In this document: piece by piece, positions 21,279 through 31,643 of the stretch
Numbering within the stretch: position 1 is the stretch's first letter
Layout of the letters: each line of letters begins with the position of its first letter
Assembly (NCBI GenBank): GCA_004014935.1
Contig: CP025325.1
Span: 2,046,001-2,110,000 of the forward strand
Reading direction: 5' to 3'
Source of the DNA: Saccharomycopsis malanga
Taxonomy: Eukaryota > Ascomycota > Saccharomycetes > Ascoideales > Saccharomycopsidaceae
DNA length: 64,000 nucleotides
Notes under the pieces: generated by a model
Told to the model about the DNA's origin: nothing
The model's database searches: none
Seen by the model: the letters and a program-made list of their open reading frames with translations, nothing else
Position numbers and translations under genes: made by a program

Positions 21279-23036
21279 ATGGCCGAAGTTGTTGAAAAAC
21301 ATCCAAACGATGGCGTTTACCAGACACAACCATCGAATATTCCTGATCAAGTAGTTGATTTTATCAAGAGTTTCTACAGAAGTTTCTTGGACAACAATGT
21401 GTATGAGCTTCATGGATGCTACGAGGTTTCGTTCAATAAATTGACAGACAAGTATTATACCAAGAGCTCATGGCCAGACCCATTCAATGAAGTTGCTCCA
21501 TTGGTTGATAACGATCAAGTGTTTTTGGTGCTATATTCCGAGGTTTACTACCGTCATATTTACGCCAAGTTAGGAGCTACATTGGAGCATCGTACTAATT
21601 CTTACAACAACTACTGTAACTTGTTCAATTTAATTTTGAACAATGAAGGTGGCCCTGTAACTTTCGAGTTGCCTAACAAATGGTTGTGGGACATAATTGA
21701 TGAGTTCATTTATCAGTTCAATCAGTTTTCTGTTTATCGCTCAAAATTGATCAATAAAAAGAACTTGAGTGAACAGGATACCGTAGAATTGAACTTTTTG
21801 CAGCAACATTCTGAAATTTGGAGCTCGTACTCTGTTTTAAACGCTTTGTATTCTTTGATTGGAAGATCCAAAATTTATGAACAATTGGCTGCTCAAAGAA
21901 ACAACTTGCCGCAAGCAAAAGTTAGTGAGATCGCCGGTCCTTACGGTTCTTTGCCTTTATACAAAAACTTGGGATACTTTTCTATTATTGGCTTGTTGAG
22001 AATTCACACTTTGTTGGGTGATTTCACCTTGGCTTTGAAGACCATGGAAGATATTGAGTTGAGTAAAAAAGCATTTTTAACTAGAGTTCCAGGTGCACAC
22101 TTTACAACCTATTATTATGCTGGATTCTGCTACTTGATGATGCACAGATATTCAGATGCTATCAAGACATTCTCTCATATTTTGTTATACATTTCTAGAA
22201 CTAAAAACATCAGCAGATCTGGTCAGTATGATGCTGTCACCAAGAAATCCGAGCAAATGTATGCTTTATTAACTATCTTGGTTGGTCTTTGTCCAACTAG
22301 AATTGATGACACCTTACATAACAATTTGAAAGAAAAGTTTTCCGAACAATTGAGCAAAATCACTAAGAATGGAGAGAATTCTCTCAAAACTATTGAAGAA
22401 TTGTTCGCCTTTGGATCTCCAAAGTTTATTTCTATATCATTACCAAACTTTGAAACTCCAGAATTAAACTTTGATGCTTTGCAATTGCATTTGAATGTCT
22501 TTATGATCACTGTCAAAAACACTGTTTACAACAATCTCTTGAAAACATATTTGAACTTGTACTCTAGTATGGAATTGAACAAGTTGTTGAAGTTTTTACA
22601 GAGCGACGAAGATGTCCAGATTAAGGACTTGGATGAATTGAAAGAAATTTTACTTGCTTTCAAGTTGACTAATACACAAATAAAATGGACAGAGTCAAAA
22701 AACAGCACTACTACTGTGACAAGTGCTTCTGAGGAAGCTGAAGAAGGTCTTGGGAATACTGGTTCTAGTGGAAGTAACTTGCTCAATGGTGACAGTTCCA
22801 ACGTCTACGATTTTGATATCATTTTAAACGACAACTTGATTCAAATTGTGGAAATGAAGGTTGCCAGAAAGTTTTCTGATTGGTTTATTAGAAACACCAT
22901 TAAAAACTATTCTGTACAAGACGCTATTCGTCATGACAGGGTAGACGACAGCTACACTGGATCTAAAAACGATAGCAAGAGCGGAAAGAATGAACAGAAT
23001 AAAGGCGGTAAAGGTAACAAGAAGAACAAGAAATAG
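21279..23036 (+). CDS. eukaryotic translation initiation factor 3 subunit L (eIF3l)
   Basis: 585 aa, the normal length of eIF3l in fungi and animals. It is a PCI-domain subunit of the eIF3 scaffold that pairs with eIF3k. Diagnostic stretches include the N-terminal IPDQVVDFIKSFYRSFLDNN and ELHGCYE, and the mid-region GRSKIYEQLA, GYFSIIGLLRIHTLLGDFTL and AHFTTYYYAGFCYLMMHRY, a helical TPR-like part leading into the C-terminal PCI winged helix (SDWFIRNTIKNYS). An acidic/Ser insert (EEAEEGLGNTGSSGSN) interrupts the PCI part, and the tail is Lys/Asn/Gly-rich. S. cerevisiae has no eIF3l, so its presence marks a lineage keeping a larger eIF3. Start ATG at 21279. Confidence 0.92.
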   Translation: MAEVVEKHPNDGVYQTQPSNIPDQVVDFIKSFYRSFLDNNVYELHGCYEVSFNKLTDKYYTKSSWPDPFNEVAPLVDNDQVFLVLYSEVYYRHIYAKLGATLEHRTNSYNNYCNLFNLILNNEGGPVTFELPNKWLWDIIDEFIYQFNQFSVYRSKLINKKNLSEQDTVELNFLQQHSEIWSSYSVLNALYSLIGRSKIYEQLAAQRNNLPQAKVSEIAGPYGSLPLYKNLGYFSIIGLLRIHTLLGDFTLALKTMEDIELSKKAFLTRVPGAHFTTYYYAGFCYLMMHRYSDAIKTFSHILLYISRTKNISRSGQYDAVTKKSEQMYALLTILVGLCPTRIDDTLHNNLKEKFSEQLSKITKNGENSLKTIEELFAFGSPKFISISLPNFETPELNFDALQLHLNVFMITVKNTVYNNLLKTYLNLYSSMELNKLLKFLQSDEDVQIKDLDELKEILLAFKLTNTQIKWTESKNSTTTVTSASEEAEEGLGNTGSSGSNLLNGDSSNVYDFDIILNDNLIQIVEMKVARKFSDWFIRNTIKNYSVQDAIRHDRVDDSYTGSKNDSKSGKNEQNKGGKGNKKNKK

Positions 23037-24164
23037 TTTATGGTAGTTGAATAATCTCTTTTTATTTATTCTTTTTTTTTTCTCTAGTCTGTTTTTTACC
23101 CTGTTAGTTTTTTTACAAATATCTTTATAGCATAAGCAATTGTCACTGTAGAGGATGTAGTAGTATGGTTACAACGTGGTGGTATGTGGGGTCAGATGTC
23201 AAGTGGTATTGCCAAGCGTTCATGGAGAATGGTTATGTCATTATTACAGGAGGGGTAAGACAAACTCTGAGGTTTATAAATTTGAACAATAATTATGTAA
23301 CCCGTGAAAGACAAGCTAAACAATAATTATGTTACCTGTTAAGGACAAGTTATTAATAGTTGTAGGGTTTTTAGCTAATTTTTTGTTTTTGAGAAAACCA
23401 GAGGGATATGAATAAAAGACGATAGCTAGTGATTGGTAATATTCAATTAAAAGTATGATAATATCTGTATAAACCATAACAGTATACCACAATTGAATTT
23501 CGTCATTATTCGCTATTCTTGGTCACTAGTATTCATTTCAGCACCTTTTTGGTGAACAATAATCTACTAGTTTGCTGTCTTGCTAGTTTTCGTATTTGTT
23601 ACTTGAATGTCACTGGTAAAATTCTCCTACTTTAAAAGATGTATTCCATAACAATGCCACAAGTTATAGCCCTTACATTGCCACGGATGAAAAGGAGATC
23701 TGGCCATTATTCTAAAGGAGTTGTCCGTTTTAAGGTTCGGGCTCCTGTGCCTTCAGGCACGCAGCACAGCGCCTGTGTTGCTGGGTGTAAACTTTAAAGT
23801 TTAGCATGCATATACACTGCCGCTATTTATAGCAGGAAAAAAAACTCGTATCGAATACGGAGAAAGAGTAAGAGATATTGAAGCCCGTAGATATTAATAT
23901 GTAAAACGAAAAAAATGAGTATTACTAGAGAAAAAGTAAGGAATGCCGAGAAATGAAAGGTTTGAAAAAGACTGACAAAAAATTAATAATAGCCTAATAA
24001 AATAAGATCGAGTTGGAAAACCAAATTCAAATGAGTGCAATATTCTGATTAAATACTTGCTGTAGAATCGTAATCATTTAGCCATGGTAAGCAGAATTCG
24101 TCATGTCATGGGAGGGAGAAGCAAGAAATGTGAGAGAACAAAAACGTAGTTTCAGCTGGAAAAC
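23037..24164. other. intergenic, 3' ends of eIF3L and PIR-1
   Basis: Convergent 1.1-kb region. It has a two-copy direct repeat at 23285-23349 (listed). A GC-richer stretch around 23740-23830 contains GCATGCATATAC. No gene seen. Confidence 0.5.
23285..23349. repeat. two-copy tandem repeat, period 34
   Basis: AACAATAATTATGTAACC... at 23285-23315 is repeated with five or so changes at 23319-23349 (AACAATAATTATGTTACC...), both ending GACAAG. Confidence 0.8.
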
Positions 24165-25151
24165 TTAACAGTCAATCAAAGCAGTGACTTCCAAGTTGAC
24201 TGGCTTACAATGGATACCCAAAGATTTGTCGTACAAGTTGTAGAAAGTGCCAGACAAACATTGGTAAAAGATACTGGTGTTACCAATAGCCAAGTTACCG
24301 TCAGCAATAGACCAACCAGCAGCGTAGATGGCACCAGCTTGTGGTGGTGGACCGTCGAATTGAAATTGTCTGTTAGCAACAATAGATCCAATTCTACCAG
24401 CAGAGTCTTTCAAGATGGACTTTTCCAAGGTCAATTGCAAAGTACCGTCGACTTTACAAGCAACAGTAGAAGCATCTTCAGAGGTGGCAGCATCAGAAGC
24501 AGCAGCAGAAGCGGTCTTGCTGGCTTGAACTTGACCATCAGTGATTTGAGAAGCACCAGAAGTGGTCTTAGTAGCTTGTATTTGTCCATCGCTGATTTGA
24601 GAAATGCCAGTGGCAGAAGAATGAGCCTTTGTAGTAGTAGAAGCTTGAATTTGGCCATCTCCAATTTGAGAGATTGGCTGAACAGTGGCAGTGGTTGCCT
24701 GGATCTGCCCATCACTGATTTGCGAGATTGGCTGGGCAGTAGATTTTGCCTTGGTAGCAGTAGAAGCTTGGATCTGGCCATCACTAATCTGGGAAATGGC
24801 TTGAGCAGTGCTCTTTGGAGCAACAGTAGAGGTTGTGGCTTGGATCTGGCCATCGCTGATTTGAGAAATTGGTTGGGCTGTAGATTTAGCTTTGGTAGTA
24901 GTAGCAGTAGTGGCCTGAATTTGACCATCGTTGATTTGGGATACCAAGTCTCTTTTAGCAAGAACAGTGGAAACACTAGAAGTGATTGGAACAACGGCAA
25001 TACCGAAAGTACCAGAGTAGTCAGTAGAGCCACCAGAAAGAGTCTCAGAAGGAGTCAAAGTGGACCATGGCTCAGATGGAACATAAGCAGCCAACACAGA
25101 ATTGGCCAAAGCCAAAGAAGAGAGGGCAGCACCAGCAACAGAATATTTCAT
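24165..25151 (-). CDS. PIR-family cell-wall protein (PIR-1)
   Basis: 328 aa. Signal peptide (to about A21) precedes a propeptide ending in the Kex2 site LAKR. Seven internal PIR repeats of the form SQI[S/N/G/T]DGQ[I/V]QA follow; the Gln of each is the residue esterified to beta-1,3-glucan in PIR proteins. The C-terminal domain has four Cys spaced C-65-C-16-C-12-C and ends at the last Cys, very near the family pattern C-66-C-16-C-12-C. It is covalently attached to the wall by alkali-sensitive bonds. An inverted paralogue lies at 27572-28636. Codon use is highly biased, which leaves a long spurious antisense frame. Start ATG at 25149-25151. Confidence 0.94.
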   Translation of the reverse strand: MKYSVAGAALSSLALANSVLAAYVPSEPWSTLTPSETLSGGSTDYSGTFGIAVVPITSSVSTVLAKRDLVSQINDGQIQATTATTTKAKSTAQPISQISDGQIQATTSTVAPKSTAQAISQISDGQIQASTATKAKSTAQPISQISDGQIQATTATVQPISQIGDGQIQASTTTKAHSSATGISQISDGQIQATKTTSGASQITDGQVQASKTASAAASDAATSEDASTVACKVDGTLQLTLEKSILKDSAGRIGSIVANRQFQFDGPPPQAGAIYAAGWSIADGNLAIGNTSIFYQCLSGTFYNLYDKSLGIHCKPVNLEVTALIDC

Positions 25152-25409
25152 TATTAACAGTTTTTATTTGTTTGTTGTAATTTTCGAACAGAATACCTAA
25201 ACGATTGACTATTGTTACTAAACTATGCTGAGAAGAATAGAAACTGTTCTAAGGATTAGCAAACAAGGAAAACAAGAACAAAAGAAAAGGACGATGCTGG
25301 CAATGTTGAAGAATCTTAGCAGCTTATATATTTGCACTGGGACTAGTCGAGGAAACGACAATATCCAATTATGCAAGGCGCTGCAATACGGTGCCAAAGG
25401 GATACAGGT

Positions 25410-25465
25410 TTGCATTTGCATTTGCATATGCAGATATATGCATCTGAATGCATATATCTGCATAT
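25410..25465. promoter_or_regulatory. TGCAT array with perfect 18-bp-arm palindrome
   Basis: Three TTTGCAT units (about 25410-25427) lead into a perfect inverted repeat: arm ATATGCAGATATATGCAT (25426-25443), loop CTGA, arm ATGCATATATCTGCATAT (25448-25465). It lies about 260-315 bp upstream of the PIR-1 ATG. The TGCAT core is that of APSES regulators such as Sok2/Phd1/Efg1; a role in PIR-1 control is inferred. Confidence 0.6.
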
Positions 25466-27200
25466 AAAGTAGCATTCTGTGCGTCATATCGCATATTTAT
25501 TGTTATTATATTTCTTTGACGGTGATGATGATATAGGCCAACCACGTTATGTTCATGAGGAGAAGCGTTCAGTGGCTGGGTGACCAGCAAGGCTGTAACT
25601 ACTATTTTTATTCATGGTGTGTACGGAAGCTGTTGTTCGGGGCGTACGGAATGGTGTTCTTGTCAAAGGGTAATATAGTAAAAGGATATAACTACTAATG
25701 GTTGTGAAGCTTGGTACAACTAATAATACCACTGGACAACTAGTACTAATGATTATCAATTGACTCTCCTTCGAGCTATTGTATTAATGCCACCAATTAG
25801 TCTTTGAGACTTGTCTTACTCATACAAGAGTATTCCATAATCCTGCCAGAAATGAAATTCCATGTACAATATGCCAGGACAAAGGCCCGTCTTTTTGACT
25901 ACTTTGCCCAAAGAAGAAGAACCATAATAGCCAAGCACTAAAAATAGTCTTGCGGGTCATTAAGACAAGAATAGAAAAAAATAGCAATACCAGAAAAAAA
26001 AAATTAGTACAGTCGCGCCTCGTTCGGAAATCTTATATGGAAATATTATTGGCGTACCTTTCTTGTTTAACTATCCTTGGAAGGAAGTATACGCGTGTAC
26101 GCCCGGTTCATGAGATGTCCGTTTTCGCGCTCGTTATGAATTTTGGTCCTGTCCTTCCGCCCTTTCCAACCTTCTAGGCCCTAGATCTTCAGTATTGGAA
26201 GGGATCTAGGCTGCTTGGAGACTAACACTGTTTGTAAACCTGTCTTCAAGGTATTGTAATAGTTGAAAGTGTAGGTTTAGAAACTCAATATACAAAAGCA
26301 CGGATTTGGACAAAATGCCTCCAGATCTGGATATGTATTTTATTTCTGTGCAAAACATTAAAAATGCGAGTCATTTTGCTGCCAAGTTCTACAAATTTCA
26401 ACTGACCATTTCCAAACGTCAAACTTGGGCTGACGGGCATGCTAAAATGTGGCAGGATGTTTACATTTAGCAGAATTTGGTAAGTATAAAAGTAGACGGC
26501 AAACAGTTTGAGCGGAATAGGAATGACAGAAGACGGAAAGCAGTTATGATTATACACCAAAACGACAATCCATGTATCCTGGTAAAAAGTTCAACCAGGA
26601 TAATAACTTTCTCCACATGGTTACCTGTTTTTAATACCTCTTCACTACGTATAACGCTTTTTAATTTTTACTGCACACTAAAATGATCTTCTTATGAAAC
26701 TGCCGAGCTTTTGACAGGTCCAACACTTTTGCAAGCCATCAAATAACTCTTACTAGTCTGGATCACCGGTTGAATTGGCCATCTTGATGACTTCTGTTTC
26801 ACATGTAGTATTCAACTAGTTGGTCAACATCAACTGCTTTAGCCTCGGTTATTTGCTTGTTACTTCAGCTAGTTTCAGTAACCTCATGTGACCGATACTT
26901 TACCGCAGTGCAGACAAAGGGCAGTCGTCATAGTGGCGCTGTCCTTATTGTAAAAATCAATTACATTTTCTATTCAGGTGTACTTATTCGGTTCTTTACA
27001 GGTATCAAATGCTAAATTTAGATTTTCAAGTAGATTAGACATGTCACACAGTTTGTATGCCCACCATAAACTGTTCGATCTGTAGACAATTTCTCACTTT
27101 TATCAAATCATCTTCCAAATAGCGCTGGCTACCTATCGAATTCTATCTTTCATACTTCCAAAAAAAGCTGGTACAACTGCAAATATTACTGATATTGGTT

Positions 27201-27248
27201 AGACGGGGTGCTGTCTCGTCTTTAATATCTAAGTAAAGCACCCCGTCT
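27201..27248. promoter_or_regulatory. perfect 12-bp inverted repeat upstream of PIR-2
   Basis: Arms AGACGGGGTGCT (27201-27212) and AGCACCCCGTCT (27237-27248) with a 24-nt AT-rich loop, about 325-370 bp before the PIR-2 ATG. Each arm has a GGGG core resembling Mig1/Nrg1-type C2H2 zinc-finger sites, here in opposed orientation. Function unknown. Confidence 0.55.
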
Positions 27249-27422
27249 GCCTAAAACGGTAAGCGCAAAACACTGCATGCACCATGCGACCTGCAGCAAC
27301 CTCGACCAGCCTTCTCAACATAGACGGTCCTATTGTAATGGCTATTATCTTCAGGCGCGAGCAAGTGTTACTGTTTTTATAGCCCTCAGCCATGATATTC
27401 ATTCCAACCAGCCCAACTAAGC

Positions 27423-27430
27423 TATATAAG
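27423..27430 (+). promoter_or_regulatory. TATA box of PIR-2
   Basis: TATATAAG about 142 bp before the ATG, normal spacing for a strongly expressed TATA-containing yeast gene. Confidence 0.5.
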
Positions 27431-27571
27431 CTCTGTTTGGCCCCTCTTTTGAGGACAGTTTTACTTTGTTCAATTATATCATCATCAAATTCTATAACTC
27501 AAAAGTTGAGAAAACTTTAAAGATAATTAAAAATAGATATTAATTTCAACTTTTCAAAGATCCTAATTAAA

Positions 27572-28636
27572 ATGCGTTACCATTACTCTGTTGTCTCTTC
27601 TTTGGCTCTTGCCGGCTCTACTTTGGCCGCTTATGTTCCATCTGAACCATGGTCTACATTGACTCCTTCCGCCACTGTTTCTGGTGGTGCTACTGACTAC
27701 TCTGGTACTTTCGGTATTGCCGTTGTCCCAATCACTACCGGTTCTCTTGCTTCTTCTGCTTCCTCTGAATCCTCTGTTGAAGCAAGCAGCAGCAGTGCTG
27801 CCGCTGCCGCCTCTGGTGCTCACAAGAGAGATGTCGCTTCTCAAATTGGTGATGGCCAAGTCCAAGCTACTACTGCCACTGCTCAAGCCATCTCTCAAAT
27901 CAACGATGGCCAAATCCAAGCTTCTACTTCTACTGCTGCTCCAAAGAGCACCGCTCAGCCAGTTTCTCAAATTGGTGATGGTCAAATTCAAGCCACCACC
28001 GCTACCGCTCAAGCTATTTCTCAAATTGGTGATGGCCAAATTCAAGCTTCTACTGCTACCCCACCACCACCAACCAGCACTGTGCAACCAATTTCTCAAA
28101 TTGGCGACGGTCAAATCCAAGCTACTCATTCTACCGCTCAAGCCATCTCTCAAATCACTGATGGTCAAATTCAAGCTTCTACTGCAACTACTTCCGCTGC
28201 TTCTCAAATAACCGATGGTCAAGTCCAAGCTTCTTCCATCGCTGTCAACCCTTCTGCTTCTACTGCTACTAACGGCACTGCTACTGACGCTACCTCTTCT
28301 GCCGAAGCTGCTGCTGCCACTGCCGGTGTTAACACTGTTGCTTGTAAAGTCGACGGTACTTTGCAGTTGACCTTGGAAAAGTCCATCTTGAAAGATTCCA
28401 ACGGAAGAATTGGATCTATTGTTGCTAACAGACAATTCCAATTCGACGGCCCACCACCACAAGCTGGTGCCATCTACGCTGCTGGTTGGTCCATCTCTGA
28501 CGGTAACTTGGCTATTGGTGAAACTGTTGTCTTCTACCAATGTTTGTCTGGTACTTTCTACAACTTGTACGACCAAACTCTTGGTCCACACTGTAAGCCA
28601 GTCCATTTGGAAGTCACTGGATTGATTAACTGTTAA
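27572..28636 (+). CDS. PIR-family cell-wall protein (PIR-2)
   Basis: 354 aa, paralogue of the PIR gene at 24165-25151. Signal peptide to about A19 (...LAGSTLAA), Ser/Ala-rich propeptide, Kex2 site HKR, seven SQI[G/N/T]DGQ[I/V]QA repeats, then a Ser/Thr/Ala linker and the four-Cys domain (CKVDGTLQL to the terminal Cys). The N-terminal segment [14 protein letters not shown] and most of the Cys domain are almost identical to PIR-1, whereas the propeptide and the repeat spacers differ. A proline run (TPPPPTSTV) sits between repeats four and five. Strong codon bias (TCT, GCT, GGT, CAA) implies high expression. Start ATG at 27572. Confidence 0.94.
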   Translation: MRYHYSVVSSLALAGSTLAAYVPSEPWSTLTPSATVSGGATDYSGTFGIAVVPITTGSLASSASSESSVEASSSSAAAAASGAHKRDVASQIGDGQVQATTATAQAISQINDGQIQASTSTAAPKSTAQPVSQIGDGQIQATTATAQAISQIGDGQIQASTATPPPPTSTVQPISQIGDGQIQATHSTAQAISQITDGQIQASTATTSAASQITDGQVQASSIAVNPSASTATNGTATDATSSAEAAAATAGVNTVACKVDGTLQLTLEKSILKDSNGRIGSIVANRQFQFDGPPPQAGAIYAAGWSISDGNLAIGETVVFYQCLSGTFYNLYDQTLGPHCKPVHLEVTGLINC

Positions 28637-29334
28637 ACGCTTCTAAAAGCACATTTACAATTCATCACATTTTCACTTTGGGTCTCCGGTTAGCATTATA
28701 AAAAACACTTAATTCAGTGCACGGTTTTGCATTGCACTCTTTGCATTTTTACATCTTCTTGCTCTTACTCTTTTTGCTTCATTCAGCTCTATTATGGATC
28801 TGAAAAAATTTACATTTTACGCCTTTCTATTTCTTATTCTCTCATTTACTGTTTTACTATTTTTTGTTTACTGCATTCAACTCTCCTTTATTGCATTTTG
28901 TATACTCAAATACATTCCTTTGTAATTATATTCTAATGTAGCCTTAATGAACAAGTAAAGGCAGTCAAGCGGCTATCTAAAATTAAATTTTGTGCTGTTA
29001 ATTTTTAAATAACATTGAAATTAGTTTTAACACCAATAGAAAGAGGGTTTTTTACTGTGCGAAACAACATAATAGCCGAAATGAGTTTCTGTCTCTTGAA
29101 CATTAATATTTTCTCACGATAATCTATTTTTGTCTCTCAAACTGTCTGCAGCTCAACTTTATTATGCTCATTGCAACTTTAATGTTGGCAAGGGCCTCAG
29201 ATATTTACTCTACAGGATATGAGTGTAACTACTTTATTACAATAATTAACTATAATAAAGTTTGTATATCAAATATTGTGCTTCGCGTTTATGGATAAGT
29301 TGGTTGATAAAATAGTCCATTATAATCCCCTTTC

Positions 29335-29441
29335 GTAAAGATGACCGAGACATGATTGGGCTTTCCCCACTGGGTTTTACCAAGTCTATAACTTGCTCAC
29401 CGTCTTTTTCTGAGAGTGCTAACCGCTGAACCAGCGGCTTC
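29335..29441 (-). repeat. SINE-like element, copy 3 (head fragment, rearranged)
   Basis: On the minus strand box A-like TGGTTCAGCGG (complement of 29423-29433) is followed by GTTAGCACTCTCAGAAAAAG, matching copy 2 (GTTAGTGCTCTCGGAAAAG). The next part contains GACTTGGTAAA and AGCCCAATCATGTC, which match the antisense strand of the copy 1 body, split by 13 bp. No box B, tail or flanking repeat is seen. It is probably a broken, inverted-fusion copy. Confidence 0.5.
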
Positions 29442-30178
29442 GCTAAACAGTTGAATATTTTATATTATTATACACCTTGTATTTGATAGAAGAGGGATCA
29501 TGAATATAGAATATTTACGCAGTAAAACCAAATTTTTGCAATTGTGCATACTAAAGATCTAACTGACTACAAGTGTCGAAAATTTATAAAGTTTTGTCTT
29601 TAAAACTACAATAAATGAATTTCTATACTCAAATAAGCTTTTAGTTTGATTGTTCAAAATATTTTTGCTTTCCTGTACATTTTTACCAAATATGTTTGGT
29701 TTGTTAAGCTCTGTCTCAATTATCTGAGTAACCTTTAACACGATATGCTTAAGTGTCAAAAATAGCACAATATGAAAAGGTTTTGATGTTAACCAAACCG
29801 GTATTGTGCAAAACTTCAATTTCCATACATATTTACCATATTTATTAAGCCTCCCTTAATTCGCATAAACACTTTCTGTATACCAAGTGCTTTTTTCTCA
29901 TAGCCATACTACACTTTGATCTGTCTTGGAACTGTAATTGACGTATAAAAAATTATTAAAGGTATCCATCGTACTTTATTTCCTATTTACTGGTTTTAAT
30001 GTTCTCACGACTTTTAACGGAACTTTGAATAGTGGATCATTTTACCGACCAATTGGTTTTCCTAAGCTGACCTGATACAATAAGACGACATGGAAGTCTG
30101 GCCAAACACCGTGAAATCAACTTGGCAACTACAAAGTACAATCAATGCGCACGGTTTACACGGTTCATACTACTGGTC

Positions 30179-30415
30179 TCACCTCGGCTGTGGCCATTGT
30201 GCGCCAAGTGCCAATCTTCGGCTGATTCTAAACTCCCCGACGAGATGCTTAGCAGAGTCAAGTGGCGTGTCATAATAGATAGATCCCCGGGCTGAGTCCA
30301 AACTAAAAGACACTCTGAAAAAACAGTCTAAGAAGGCCCCATGGAGATTATGGGGTAACTGTTTCAGGACTCTCTCTATAGGAAAAGACGGGTCTGCGCA
30401 GTAGTGCAGCTCCAT
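30179..30415 (-). CDS. doubtful small ORF in a GC-rich block
   Basis: A 78-codon minus-strand frame from ATG at 30415 (MELHYCADPSFPIERVLKQL...) in DNA of clearly higher GC than its surroundings. It uses CTG codons, which are rare in genes here, and no family is recognised. The GC richness may instead reflect a dense regulatory region or a structured RNA. Confidence 0.2.
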   Translation of the reverse strand: MELHYCADPSFPIERVLKQLPHNLHGAFLDCFFRVSFSLDSARGSIYYDTPLDSAKHLVGEFRISRRLALGAQWPQPR

Positions 30416-30625
30416 GTACGGGTCAGAAGGATGACGCAAGAATCTTGAGTCTCAGACGGAGAAACCCGGGAAGGTCGTACGGTAGGAATGGGCGGAAGAG
30501 TGGATTACCACTATGAAAGTCATAGTAGAAAATACATTTGAAAACAGAGCTAAAGTTCCGTTCATTCCGATTTGATGACCGTTTCCTTGCAAGTGAAGCG
30601 GGAGGATGCGTTCACCGACATATAT

Positions 30626-30641
30626 ATGCATTATAATGCAT
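30626..30641. promoter_or_regulatory. 16-bp perfect palindrome ATGCATTATAATGCAT
   Basis: A self-complementary sequence with two ATGCAT cores, about 1 kb upstream of the HAP4-like ATG. It fits paired APSES-type sites like those upstream of the wall genes. Function inferred only. Confidence 0.4.
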
Positions 30642-31643
30642 TTTCCAGCGTCCACGGACGTGAAAGCAGCCGTTGGATGCAGAAAGATACAGCAGAGGTG
30701 CGTGTGGAGGGGCATGGACGGGAGGATTTTAAGCTATGTTATTCAAAATAGCGATAATTAACAACTTGGAAATCGTGGGGCGTCCAAGGAAAAAACAGTC
30801 AAGACAAATACGGACGAGAAGAAGATACTGTAGGGATGGCAAGGGAAGCAGGATCCAGCTCTAGGAATTATGGACAATTGAACGATTGTAGAAGGCAATG
30901 ATAAGTCATAATCACACTCTGATCTTGCTCATTTATCAACAATCTACTGTAACTAGGGTATATCACGTATGGTAACATATTTTTGCCTTTTTCAATTTTC
31001 GTCCTTTTAGATTATGTTTGTTGGTAATTAACAGTCCCGCTTAATGTTCGCCGCGTTTTTTTTTTTTCATGAACTTTTTTTCTATCTCTCTATTACTTAC
31101 CGTGTTTTACTTTTTTTTTATTTTTTTCTTGGATTCTTTCTCGTTCTTTCTTGTAAAGTTTTTTCTTAGTGCTTTTTTGCTTTAAAGGATTCGGTTTCCC
31201 TTTTCATTTCTCAAACAATCTGATCTTTCTTCTTTACATTGGGGAACGTTTGCAATCATACAATACGTTGTCTACTTCTACTAGTACACACAGTACACCT
31301 TTCAATCGCCAGTGCACATTTTCACAATTGTTCAAATCCCGACACACTCATTCATTTTCCCCCATATAATGCAATCATTGTCTGCAACAATATAGTAATT
31401 CCGATTGTGTCATTCATATCTATCTATCTATCTATATATATATCTTTAATATTCAATTGCCACGACCGATACGAGCCTCACGACTTAACCTTTTAATATT
31501 CCTCATTGACTAACTGAAAATCTTCGCTTATTACACCCCTTAAGCGCACTCAGATCTACACGCACGTTTCAGCAACTTTCGAGAAAAACAGATTGAATTT
31601 TTCAATATCCGACACTCCATTGAATGCTATACGAAGTTTCAAA

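Larger units (their letters stand above)
25152..27571. promoter_or_regulatory. shared promoter region between two divergent PIR genes
   Basis: 2.4 kb. The PIR-1 side has a TGCAT array with an 18-bp-arm palindrome (listed). The PIR-2 side has a 12-bp inverted repeat at 27201-27248 and a TATA box TATATAAG at 27423-27430 (listed). Short frames at 25950-26177 and 26285-26560 show no features and are not counted. Confidence 0.55.
28637..31643. other. long intergenic/promoter region before the HAP4-like gene
   Basis: 3.0 kb without a confirmed gene. It holds SINE-like copy 3 (29335-29441), a GC-rich block at 30090-30480 with an unproven minus-strand frame, a 16-bp palindrome at 30626-30641, and WGATAR-type motifs including TGATAA at about 30899 and a TATC run at 31419-31437. 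The last 600 bp are T-rich then C/A-rich, like a long yeast 5' leader. Confidence 0.5.

Noticed and set aside
24210-25157. 315-codon plus-strand ORF across the PIR-1 gene
   Set aside because: Fully antisense to a certain gene; strong codon bias and repeats of PIR-1 remove stops from the other strand. Translation is Ser/Arg-rich repeat with no family.
27563-28606. 347-codon minus-strand ORF across PIR-2
   Set aside because: Same antisense artefact as for PIR-1.
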